In this document: piece by piece, positions 57,334-64,000 of the stretch
Layout of the letters: each line of letters starts with the position of its first letter
Numbering within the stretch: the first letter of the stretch is position 1
NCBI RefSeq assembly: GCF_029968035.1
Contig: NZ_JASCIQ010000044.1
Coordinates: forward strand, 1-64,000
DNA from: Streptomyces cavernicola
Lineage (GTDB): Bacteria; Actinomycetota; Actinomycetes; Streptomycetales; Streptomycetaceae
Reading direction: 5' to 3'
Length of the DNA stretch: 64,000 bases
The notes under the pieces: model-generated
What the model was told of the DNA's origin: nothing
Database searches by the model: none
What the model saw: only the letters and a program-made list of their open reading frames with translations
Made by a program: the position numbers and the translations under genes

Positions 57334-60009
57334 TCAGCTGCGGTGTGTCCGGCGCGCGTTGACTACAGAACGCCAGCGGGCGCAGGTTGCGGTGGCGCCG
57401 TCGAGCCAGCGCGGGGCGGTGTGGCCATCGGGCAGGGGGAGGCTGGCCATGCAGTGAGCGATGTCAACGTAGTACGCGAAGTCGCCGTCCCGGGTGAGCT
57501 CGCGGAGCCGGGCGATCGTGGTCGCCAGGGCCTGCTGGTCGTCGAGGACGGCCTGGTGGAAGGCAAGGGCGAGCTCGAGGGTGGGCGTCATCGAGGTGAG
57601 GCCGGCGACGTCGAGTTCGGTGCGCAGTGTGCAGACGCGGTCCTCGACCGTGGGGTCGCCGGCGTCGCGTACGAGGGCGGCGATGGCGGCGTTGATGCCG
57701 GTGGCGCGCAGCGAGAGCGGGGCGAGGAGTTGCTGGGCGAGGTCGAGTTCGTCGTCGGCCTGCTCGGGGTTGGTGAAGGCGACGGCGAGTGCGCGCAGGG
57801 CTTGGCAGTGGGCGGCTTCGCCCGCCTTGGCGTGTTGCTCGGCTTCGGTGCGGCCAGCGAGGTAGGCGTCGGCGGCGCGTTCGGGCTGGCCCTGGAGCCA
57901 CAGGACGTCGCCGAGCACGCGTTGGTGGCGTCCTTCCCAACCCAGGTGCTGCGCGGCGTCGTACGCGGTGGGGAAGTCGCCGGCGAGGCGGGCGGCCTGG
58001 GCGAGGCCGCGGCGGGCGTTCTGGGCGAGGCGGCCGCCGCCTTCGACGACCTGCTGGTAGCCGTGGCGTGAGTCCGTACTGCGGCCGATGTCGCGCAGCG
58101 CCTTCGCCCGGTAGTACAGGGCGAGGTCGTGGAGCTCGGCGGGTAGCAGGGCGGCGTCGATGACGGTGGTGAGCCGGTCGACGGTCCGGCCACGGTGCTC
58201 GTGCTGGCGCCGCGCGAGCGCGCTGAGCGTCTCGACGAGCGCGTCGGTCGTACTGCCCAGCCCGCCGCCCTGGGCTTCGGCGGTGCGGGTGTGGGGGAGC
58301 GGTTCCCATACGGAGTCGCCGATGTACTGCCAGGTCGCGTCCTGGAGCCAGCCGAGGTCGAGGTCGAACTCGGCGGCGAGCGCGAGGCCTTGGCGCAGGC
58401 ACGCCACGAGCAGCTTGCGGTCGCGAGCGGCTCCCGCGCGCCACTGGGCGCCGAGCGCGGTGTGGGCGCGCTCCGCGGCGTGCTGCCAGTCCCGTGGTGA
58501 CCAGGCGTCGTCGGTGCGGTCGTCGGCGGTGCGGATGGTGGAGCGGATCACGGCGTGCAGGGAGTACGGCCAGATGCTGAACGGCTGCTCGCGGACGAAG
58601 GGCCGCTCGATGAGCCGCAGCGCGGCCGCTTCCTGGGCGAGGCCGGCGGTGCGGGCGGCGAGGGCGACGTCGAACGCGTCGAGCAGGGCGGCGGCGCGTA
58701 CGACGTGGCGTTCGTCGGGGGTGAGGTCCTGCAGGGTGCGGGCAATCAGGGCGGGGAAGTCGGTGTCGAAATCGCCAGGTTCGGGGGTGCGGCCGCTGCG
58801 ACGGAGCTCCAGGAACCGCATCACCGACAGGTCGAGGTAGAGCGGCAGTCCGTGCGAGCGGACGGTGATGGTCTGCCGCACCGCGTCGCTGAGCAGGGGC
58901 CGGCCGTTGCTGGTGAGCCGGCGGGCAAGGTAGTCGTCGCAGTCCTCCGGCGCGAAGTCGCCGATGAGGACCTGCCGTTCCCCGTCTCCCAGCTGCTCAG
59001 GAATGCGGGCCCGGGGCACATCACGGGCGACGAGGCCAGGCCAGGCGGCCGGGCCGGTGTAGTCGAGCTGGCCCTGCAGCCGCTCGTCTGCCCACTGCAG
59101 CCGGCTGCGCCCAGTGATCACGAACAGGGCGTTCGGCATCAGCCACACGATCCGCTGCAGCAGCCGCTCCAGGTCCCGGTGCGTACGGTCGCCGGTGTCC
59201 TCGAACGTGTCGAGGAGGATGACCGGCACGACCTGCTGCTCGGCGGGCAGTTGGGTGAGCTCCCAGGCCAGCAGGTGCGGGTAGTACGACAGGGCGTCGA
59301 GGGTGGGTTCGGCCTCCAGCAGGTCGGCAAGCAGGGCGCACCCGGCCAGGGCTCGCACGGTCTGGCGCCGCTCCCGCAGCGCGGTCACCAGCGATCCGGT
59401 GACCTGCCCGATGACCGAGCCGACCGTGCCGGGCATCAGCAGCGCCTGCGCGACGTCGGACAGGGCGTTCTGCATCTGCTGGGGCAGGGCCTGGCCGAAC
59501 TTGGCGCCGAGCCCGGCCCGGCGCAGGTACTCCTCCAGCGGCTCGGCGGGGTGGTTGCGCTCCCAGTAGCGGCGCAGCGCCAGGTCGAAGGCGGGGAGCG
59601 GCTGGTTCAGGTGGGCGGCGAGCGCGAGCCGGATGGTCAGGACGACCTGCTCGAAGTCGAGGCCGGACGAGCGGGACAGGTCGATGCGCACCGGCACGAG
59701 CTGCTGCTCGCCCCAGGACGGCTCACCCCACTGGGACGGCCGCTGGGCGGGGTCGGTGAGCGCGGCTTCGAGCTTGCGCGACAGGGTCGTCTTGCCGATG
59801 CCGCCGATCCCGTAGAACACCACGACGTTGTCGCGCGCGGCCTCGAAGTCCTCGACCGTGAAGCCGGGTTCGGCGATACGCCGCAGGTGCTCGTCGAGCG
59901 CGGTCGTGACGCGTTCCCACTGCGCCTGGCGGTTCGTGAACGCCTCCGTCGACGTGAGCGCCCGGTCGTTCACGCTGAACAACGCCCGCAGATCGGCCAC
60001 TGCCCCCAC
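57334..60009 (-). CDS. STAND-type NTPase with helical repeat C-terminus (891 aa)
   Basis: ATG 60009 on the minus strand. A short effector-sized N-terminus (about 1-55) precedes an NTPase domain with Walker A YGIGGIGKTT (about 65-74), Walker B VVPVILLDTFED (about 260-271) and an arginine-finger-like TGRSRLQW. The C-terminal half (about 530-880) is all-helical TPR-like repeats (ALYYRAKALRDIGR, QPERAADAYLAGR). This is the plan of NACHT/NB-ARC signalling ATPases, several of which defend bacteria against phage. There is no obvious nuclease or other effector domain. It stands alone, opposite to its neighbours, which suggests cargo. Confidence 0.82.
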   Translation of the reverse strand: MGAVADLRALFSVNDRALTSTEAFTNRQAQWERVTTALDEHLRRIAEPGFTVEDFEAARDNVVVFYGIGGIGKTTLSRKLEAALTDPAQRPSQWGEPSWGEQQLVPVRIDLSRSSGLDFEQVVLTIRLALAAHLNQPLPAFDLALRRYWERNHPAEPLEEYLRRAGLGAKFGQALPQQMQNALSDVAQALLMPGTVGSVIGQVTGSLVTALRERRQTVRALAGCALLADLLEAEPTLDALSYYPHLLAWELTQLPAEQQVVPVILLDTFEDTGDRTHRDLERLLQRIVWLMPNALFVITGRSRLQWADERLQGQLDYTGPAAWPGLVARDVPRARIPEQLGDGERQVLIGDFAPEDCDDYLARRLTSNGRPLLSDAVRQTITVRSHGLPLYLDLSVMRFLELRRSGRTPEPGDFDTDFPALIARTLQDLTPDERHVVRAAALLDAFDVALAARTAGLAQEAAALRLIERPFVREQPFSIWPYSLHAVIRSTIRTADDRTDDAWSPRDWQHAAERAHTALGAQWRAGAARDRKLLVACLRQGLALAAEFDLDLGWLQDATWQYIGDSVWEPLPHTRTAEAQGGGLGSTTDALVETLSALARRQHEHRGRTVDRLTTVIDAALLPAELHDLALYYRAKALRDIGRSTDSRHGYQQVVEGGGRLAQNARRGLAQAARLAGDFPTAYDAAQHLGWEGRHQRVLGDVLWLQGQPERAADAYLAGRTEAEQHAKAGEAAHCQALRALAVAFTNPEQADDELDLAQQLLAPLSLRATGINAAIAALVRDAGDPTVEDRVCTLRTELDVAGLTSMTPTLELALAFHQAVLDDQQALATTIARLRELTRDGDFAYYVDIAHCMASLPLPDGHTAPRWLDGATATCARWRSVVNARRTHRS

Positions 60010-60159
60010 CCCCCGAAGTGATCATGTTCGGCACCACCCTAGGCCCGCGCCCCTGCCACGGCCCGCCCCAGCCGCGCAGTTCCAGCCGCTCGCGGCTGCC
60101 AAGAGCCGCCCAGGGACAATGGCCCGTCCGAATCACCCCACTTCAAGGACGGTTTCCCC
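60010..60159. other. Divergent intergenic region
   Basis: Must hold the promoters of the STAND gene (minus) and the 83-aa gene (plus). No clear boxes or dyads. Confidence 0.35.
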
Positions 60160-60411
60160 GTGTACGACGAATCCGCAGACCCCACTGCCGCCGAGGCACT
60201 CCAGCAGGTGGAGGGCGTGATCGCCCACCTGTCGGAGCAGATGCGCGAAGCCCGCGCGAGCGGCGACTCAGACCGGCTGGAACAGCTGAAGGCCGAGTAC
60301 GGGCAGGCCCTCGCCGACCGTAGCGACCTCCAGGAGGGCGACGGCGGCGAGGAGTCCGAGCAGATCGCGGCCCGCTACGCGGCGCGCCTGAAGGAGCTCG
60401 GCGGCGAGTAG
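60160..60411 (+). CDS. Small acidic helical protein (83 aa)
   Basis: GTG 60160 after AAGGACGG. Entirely helical and acidic (EALQQVEGVIAHLSEQMREA). Its 3' end overlaps the convergent zeta-like gene by 37 bases. It could be a partner or inhibitor, but no family is recognised. Confidence 0.6.
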   Translation: MYDESADPTAAEALQQVEGVIAHLSEQMREARASGDSDRLEQLKAEYGQALADRSDLQEGDGGEESEQIAARYAARLKELGGE

Positions 60412-62225
60412 CCCGCCTCCGACCGGCGCATCGGCAGCGCCGCGACGGTCACCGGCCCCGGCAGTGTCCCGGGCTGGAAGCCGGCGGGCATGAGCGGACG
60501 GGCCAGCCACAGAATCTGCCGCACTTCGGCCCGGTACTGCGGCAGGGCCGCGAGCAGGTGGCGGTGGACGGACAGGAACCGCGACGCCTCCTGCTCGGTG
60601 TAGGGCCGCTGCTGCTCCGCCAGCAGCGCCGGCACCGCGCCCACGGCGCTGACCCAACCGCCGTCGGCGCGGCGCTCGTTGCGGTACACGGCGCTGCCGT
60701 CCCGGCATACCACCGCCACCGAGCTCACCAGGCCGCTCGCCTCCGCCGCCTGCACGGCCTCGGGGAGTACGGCGAAACTCCGGTCATGGCCGGAGGCGGT
60801 GGTGAACCGGGCCGGCAGCCGCTCGTCCCCGGCGACGGCCGCGTAGCGGGCCGCCGTCCCCTGCCGGCTGTCCGCACCACGCACCGCCAGGACCACCAGC
60901 TCCACCCGGTACCCCGCCTCGTGAAACGGGCGCGCGCTCTCCAGGAACTGCTCCACGCTGCCGGGCGCCATCTCGATCAGCACGTCCCCGCGCCGCGCCC
61001 GTACGTGCGCCTCGGCCTGGGTCTGCCAAGCCCTGTAGTCCGCCCGGATCCTCGAACCCGCGGTCCGCGGATTCTCCCGCAACGACCGCAGATAGTCCGG
61101 GTGGTTCGCCTTGAAGAAGCCACCGGTGATCCACGTCGGACGCCCGCGCAACGTCCTGCGCACCATCTGAGCCGCAAGGGTCTTGCCCGCCCCGGGCTGC
61201 GCCTTCACGAACACCACAACCGGCCGCTCCTGCGCCGTGATCCGCCCGAGAAACGACGGCACGATCAGCTCGTCGAAGATCCACCGGTGCTCGTCGTGAG
61301 AGAGCCGGTGGTAGTCGACGCCCGGCGCCTCGGCCCGCGGCTGGGCAATGCGCCGGACCGGCTCCGCGAGCGCCGCGACGCGCTCGGCGTCGCGCCTCAC
61401 GGCCAGGCTCTTGTCCTCGGGCACGAGCCCGGCATGCACCCGCCGGTCGGCGTCAGCCAGATTCTCCCGGAAGGCCACCGTCTCGGCCGGGCCCCAGGGC
61501 CGGGACCTCTCGCCCAGCAGCACCCCGGCCGCGCGGGCCCGGTGCTGCCAGCTGCCGTCGGTGAGTTCGTTGGTGTAGAGCACCTGCAGGTCGCGTCGTA
61601 CGACCGTCACGCGGTCGGCGAGGTGCTCGTCCTCGATGACCTTCAGGCCGCGGGGCACCTGCTTCGAGCAGTTGTCGTGGTTCTCCCAGGACACGTACCT
61701 CCCGCCGCCGGCCTCGGCACCGTCCAGGAACCGGCGCAGCACGCCGAGTTGGCTGACCGCCTCGGGCACGGCCAGGGCCACGACCTCGACCCGGTACCCC
61801 GCCCGCCGGTACGCCTCGGCCGCCGAGCGGAACGCGTGCAGATCGGGGAGCGCGCTTTCGACGAGTGCGTCATACCGGAACTCCCTCACATGCTCCTCCA
61901 CCAGGGCTTGCCAACGCCGAGTGTCCGGACGCACCTTGACGCCCGCAGTGCGCACGTCGTTCTCGACGTGGGTCTCGTACCGCTCGTGCACGGCCTTGTA
62001 GAGGTCGACGCCAACCAGCACGGCACCGCCACGGAGGTCCAGGACGTGCTGCAGCATGCCGACCAGCCGGGTCTTGCCCGCCCCCGGCTGGCCGAGCACG
62101 AACACGACCACGGGTCGCCGTTGGGAGACCGCGTGCCGGGTCCAGGTCGGCAGGATCAGCCGGTCCAGGACGTCACGACTTGCTGTCTCGCTCAGCACGT
62201 CCTGCTGCCCCGTGCGGTCGGTCAT
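60375..62225 (-). CDS. Tandem zeta-toxin-like kinase (616 aa)
   Basis: ATG 62225 on the minus strand; in-frame extensions to 62885 run through the neighbouring gene and are not credible. Two zeta/PezT-type P-loop kinase units are fused. Unit 1 has VLGQPGAGKT (residues 43-52), VGVDLYKAVHERY and LVESALPDL. Unit 2 has VKAQPGAGKT (about 343-352), TGGFFKANHPDY and LIEMAPGS. Zeta toxins phosphorylate UDP-N-acetylglucosamine or other small substrates. Unit 1 keeps an Asp before the KxxH motif, unit 2 has Gly there, so unit 2 may be inactive or altered. Next to an RHH-like gene, it looks like a toxin. Confidence 0.85.
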   Translation of the reverse strand: MTDRTGQQDVLSETASRDVLDRLILPTWTRHAVSQRRPVVVFVLGQPGAGKTRLVGMLQHVLDLRGGAVLVGVDLYKAVHERYETHVENDVRTAGVKVRPDTRRWQALVEEHVREFRYDALVESALPDLHAFRSAAEAYRRAGYRVEVVALAVPEAVSQLGVLRRFLDGAEAGGGRYVSWENHDNCSKQVPRGLKVIEDEHLADRVTVVRRDLQVLYTNELTDGSWQHRARAAGVLLGERSRPWGPAETVAFRENLADADRRVHAGLVPEDKSLAVRRDAERVAALAEPVRRIAQPRAEAPGVDYHRLSHDEHRWIFDELIVPSFLGRITAQERPVVVFVKAQPGAGKTLAAQMVRRTLRGRPTWITGGFFKANHPDYLRSLRENPRTAGSRIRADYRAWQTQAEAHVRARRGDVLIEMAPGSVEQFLESARPFHEAGYRVELVVLAVRGADSRQGTAARYAAVAGDERLPARFTTASGHDRSFAVLPEAVQAAEASGLVSSVAVVCRDGSAVYRNERRADGGWVSAVGAVPALLAEQQRPYTEQEASRFLSVHRHLLAALPQYRAEVRQILWLARPLMPAGFQPGTLPGPVTVAALPMRRSEAGYSPPSSFRRAA

Positions 62226-62236
62226 CCTGTTTGTCC

Positions 62237-62488
62237 TTACCTCTCGGTTTGTTCTTGACGGTCGCCGCCGGCGGCGGGTGGTGGCGGGCTGGCTGGCCTT
62301 TGGGGGAGTTCGGTGCCGTCGCGGCGGACGTACCACTCCCAGAGCTGGCGGGTGATGGTGCTGCGGTCGCTGCCCGCGCGGTGCGTGGCGGCGTCGAAGT
62401 CCGTCACCAGCTCGTCGTCGATTCCGCGTAGGACGCGTTGCTTGTGGCGGTGGCGGTGTTGTCTGCGGCGTTCGTCTTCGGTGGTCAT
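62237..62488 (-). CDS. RHH-like small protein, candidate antitoxin or repressor (83 aa)
   Basis: ATG 62488 on the minus strand; a longer frame to 62713 crosses the operator and the divergent gene. Residues about 18-60 (VLRGIDDELVTDFDAATHRAG, then DRSTITRQLWEWYVRR) fit a ribbon-helix-helix DNA-binding fold. A Pro-rich tail follows. It ends 12 bases before the zeta-like gene, same strand, so they share an operon. Role as antitoxin is inferred from position. Confidence 0.7.
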   Translation of the reverse strand: MTTEDERRRQHRHRHKQRVLRGIDDELVTDFDAATHRAGSDRSTITRQLWEWYVRRDGTELPQRPASPPPPAAGGDRQEQTER

Positions 62489-62503
62489 TCGCCAATCCTG
62501 CCC

Positions 62504-62553
62504 GGTGGCTTGCCACCATGCAAGCAGCCTGGCACTCTGGTGGCAAGCCACCA
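62504..62553. promoter_or_regulatory. Twin-palindrome operator between divergent genes
   Basis: GGTGGCTTGCCACC (62504-62517) and GGTGGCAAGCCACC (62539-62552) are each perfect inner palindromes apart from the centre, and reverse complements of each other. They lie between the RHH-like gene (minus) and the kinase gene (plus). This is the expected layout for a dimeric repressor controlling both. Confidence 0.75.
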
Positions 62554-62567
62554 GGAGGGGAGAGCAC

Positions 62568-63386
62568 ATGAATGTCGAGGCACGCGAGCAGGCGGCAACC
62601 CGAGTACGAAGGATGGCCGCTGACCTCAACAACGAGGCACTGTGTATGGCGTGGAGGGCCACCGAAGGGGCGGGCGTCACGAAGGAAGTCGCCCTCGTGC
62701 GCGGCTGGATCATGGACGAGTTTCAGGCGCGCCTGGGCGACGACCTCTTCGACGAATGGCTGATGTCGGTCGACGCGGACGGCAACTCCCCCGACCCCTT
62801 GGCCTTCTTCGAGCAGGCCGGGCACATCACCCCCGAGTCGGCCCTCGCACGTTCGATCCCCGGCAGCGGTAACGACGGAGGCCACAGGGGCGGTGAGGTG
62901 AGCGAGCTACTGCGCGGCCTGCCCCAGGGCGTCGTGGTCGTCGCGGTCGGGGCGGCTGGATCCGGGAAGTCGACGGGGGCCGCTGTCGCCCGCGCGCACG
63001 GGTACACCGTGATCTGCCTGGATGAGCTCAGGCAGGAGATCAGCGGGGACGCGGGCGACCAGGCTGCCACACCGCTCGCGGTCGCCCGTCAGAACACCTT
63101 GCTCGACGCGGCGATGGGCGCGGGGGAGCCGGTGTTCCTGGACTCCACAAACGTCGAGGTGCGGGTGCGCGCCGACCTCGTCGCGCGGGCCCACCACCAT
63201 GGGCGCCCCGTCGTCGCCCTCCGGTTCGTGCCCGGCCGGGACGTTTGCCAGGCACGCAACGCCTCCCGCACGGGCAGTGCCCGTGTACCGGAGGACGTGT
63301 TGGCCTGGCAGTACGAGGGTGCACAGTATGCGAGTGAGGCGGTCCTCCTGGCGGAGGGCTTCATCGCCGCCTACACCGTCGACTGA
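62568..63386 (+). CDS. P-loop kinase with helical N-terminal domain (272 aa)
   Basis: ATG 62568 after GGAGGGGAGAGCAC. An N-terminal helical region (about 1-95) with no known family precedes an AAA_33/polynucleotide-kinase-like domain. This has Walker A GAAGSGKST (about 128-136), CLDELRQEISGD in the switch position, FLDSTNV near 185, and a lid with ARNASRTG. Substrate unknown. It shares a control region with the RHH-like/zeta-like pair, so it may be a third member of the module. Confidence 0.8.
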   Translation: MNVEAREQAATRVRRMAADLNNEALCMAWRATEGAGVTKEVALVRGWIMDEFQARLGDDLFDEWLMSVDADGNSPDPLAFFEQAGHITPESALARSIPGSGNDGGHRGGEVSELLRGLPQGVVVVAVGAAGSGKSTGAAVARAHGYTVICLDELRQEISGDAGDQAATPLAVARQNTLLDAAMGAGEPVFLDSTNVEVRVRADLVARAHHHGRPVVALRFVPGRDVCQARNASRTGSARVPEDVLAWQYEGAQYASEAVLLAEGFIAAYTVD

Positions 63387-63404
63387 CAGACCCGACTGAA
63401 CGTT

Positions 63405-63441
63405 GAGCGCCCGCAGCCATTGGAGTTGGCTGCGGGCGCTC
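63405..63441. terminator. Perfect 15-bp hairpin between convergent genes
   Basis: GAGCGCCCGCAGCCA (63405-63419) pairs with TGGCTGCGGGCGCTC (63427-63441). It can serve both the kinase gene and the opposing operon. Confidence 0.7.
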
Positions 63442-63451
63442 GCTCGTGACT

Positions 63452-63589
63452 CTACCCACGGGCCTGGGGTTGTGGGCAGCGTCCCGTGTGGATGGGCATA
63501 GAGGCACCGGCGCCTGAGGCGCTGAACTTGGCACAGTCCTCGTACTCCTCGCCGTGGCGGATGGGCTGGTCGCATCGTGCGCAGATCAC
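63452..63589 (-). CDS. Small zinc-binding-like protein (45 aa)
   Basis: GTG 63589 overlaps the upstream stop (GTGA). CARCDQPIRHGEEYEDC (about residues 3-19) and HTGRCPQ near the end make a CxxC...C...HxxxC set. Last gene of the edge operon. Confidence 0.6.
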   Translation of the reverse strand: MICARCDQPIRHGEEYEDCAKFSASGAGASMPIHTGRCPQPQARG

Positions 63590-63816
63590 GCCGTGCCTCC
63601 GGTCTTGCCGCATGCGGGGCAGCCGCGCGGGAACCACCACACGAGGCCGCCTGGGGCTCGCAGTCTCCGGGGGCCGAGGTCAATAGCCGAGCCGTTGTCG
63701 AGCGGACGGGCACACCACACGCATGCGGTTCCGCGGAGTTGATGGTCGGTGAGTCCCTTGACGCCGGGGAGGACAGCAGCCCCCCGTGATGAGGGCCGTG
63801 GGGTCATGGCCTTCAT
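63586..63816 (-). CDS. Small zinc-ribbon protein (76 aa)
   Basis: ATG 63816 overlaps the upstream stop. CVWCARPLDNG (about 32-42) and CPACG (about 68-72) form a zinc ribbon. Function unknown. Confidence 0.65.
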   Translation of the reverse strand: MKAMTPRPSSRGAAVLPGVKGLTDHQLRGTACVWCARPLDNGSAIDLGPRRLRAPGGLVWWFPRGCPACGKTGGTA

Positions 63817-64000
63817 CCGAACGCCTCCCAGGAGACTTGGGCACCGCGGTCAGAGTGAAGGGCTTCGCGGAGTGCCGTGGGGGCGGTGAAGCGTCCTGTG
63901 CCGTCGGGGCGTTCCAGCCACACCCGTCCGTTGGCCGCGCCGAGGACTGGTGGGCAGGCGAGTCGCCAGCCGGCCGGTCGGACGGTGAGGTGTGGAACCT
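63813..64000 (-). CDS. Partial gene running off the right edge
   Basis: The last 61 codons of a minus-strand gene are visible, with no start inside the window. The readable part (GRVWLERPDGTGRFTAPTAL and an ending QVSWEAFG) is coupled by overlap to the zinc-ribbon gene. No family can be assigned. Confidence 0.6.
   Translation of the reverse strand, partial: VPHLTVRPAGWRLACPPVLGAANGRVWLERPDGTGRFTAPTALREALHSDRGAQVSWEAFG

Noticed and set aside
58555..60021. 488-codon plus-strand frame opposite the STAND gene
   Set aside because: Antisense shadow; the minus-strand frame has intact Walker motifs and TPR-like repeats.
1..64000. Integrase, transposase or insertion-sequence ends
   Set aside because: No tyrosine or serine integrase motifs, DDE transposase or flanking terminal repeats were found, so an integrative element is not supported over a plasmid.

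Overview
The window looks like part of a large Streptomyces-type conjugative plasmid, or a closely related mobile element. The DNA is very GC rich and genes often start with GTG. Neighbouring genes commonly overlap by four bases (ATGA or GTGA). There is a plasmid-style parA/parB/parS partition locus, two different FtsK/TcpA-like DNA translocases, and many tiny lineage-specific genes. I see no rRNA, tRNA, integrase or transposase, and neither an obvious relaxase nor a classical Rep protein.

Layout. (1) 0-9.5 kb, maintenance: iteron-like repeats, a gene of unknown function, a twice-frameshifted membrane-protein gene, parB-parA with four parS palindromes, a minus-strand operon of zinc-ribbon/HTH proteins with a 470-bp structured leader (candidate replication control region), and a GntR regulator coupled to a P-loop kinase. 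(2) 9.8-24.8 kb, spread-type region: about 25 mostly small genes, many separated by perfect GC-rich inverted repeats, around an FtsK-like translocase (12495-14522). Downstream of it lie a cluster of CTGACA repeats and a small protein sharing the translocase's C-terminal winged-helix motif. (3) 25-38.9 kb, conjugation apparatus: a second translocase (TcpA-like), a DUF2637 membrane protein, a 0.7-kb non-coding island with three interspersed repeat families, then TcpC-, TcpD-, TcpE-, TcpF/VirB4- and TcpH/VirB6-like proteins and a two-domain peptidoglycan hydrolase. The order resembles the tcp locus of clostridial plasmid pCW3. (4) 39-50.6 kb, Tad pilus operon: lipoprotein, secreted protein, CpaB/SAF, degenerate CpaE-like, TadA, TadB, TadC, four pilin or pseudopilin proteins, and a 1104-residue membrane LysM/BTAD protein. 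(5) 50.6-57.2 kb: a frameshifted small gene, a membrane protein/ECF sigma/pentapeptide-repeat operon, and four proteins of unknown role. (6) 57.3-64 kb, defence or addiction-like cargo: a STAND NTPase, a protein with two fused zeta-toxin-like kinase domains, an RHH-like small protein, a divergent kinase behind a twin-palindrome operator, and zinc-ribbon proteins at the edge.

How it fits together (inference). ParABS would keep the element. The TcpA/VirB4/VirB6/hydrolase set would build a DNA-transfer channel, with the Tad pilus perhaps bringing cells into contact. The first translocase with the CTGACA array looks like a second, Streptomyces-style double-stranded DNA transfer or spreading module. 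A shared ACTCACCAC motif before the candidate replication operon, the TcpA-like gene and both tcp transcription units suggests one regulator for replication and transfer. The unit upstream of the tcpC-like gene has been copied between the virB4-like and virB6-like genes.
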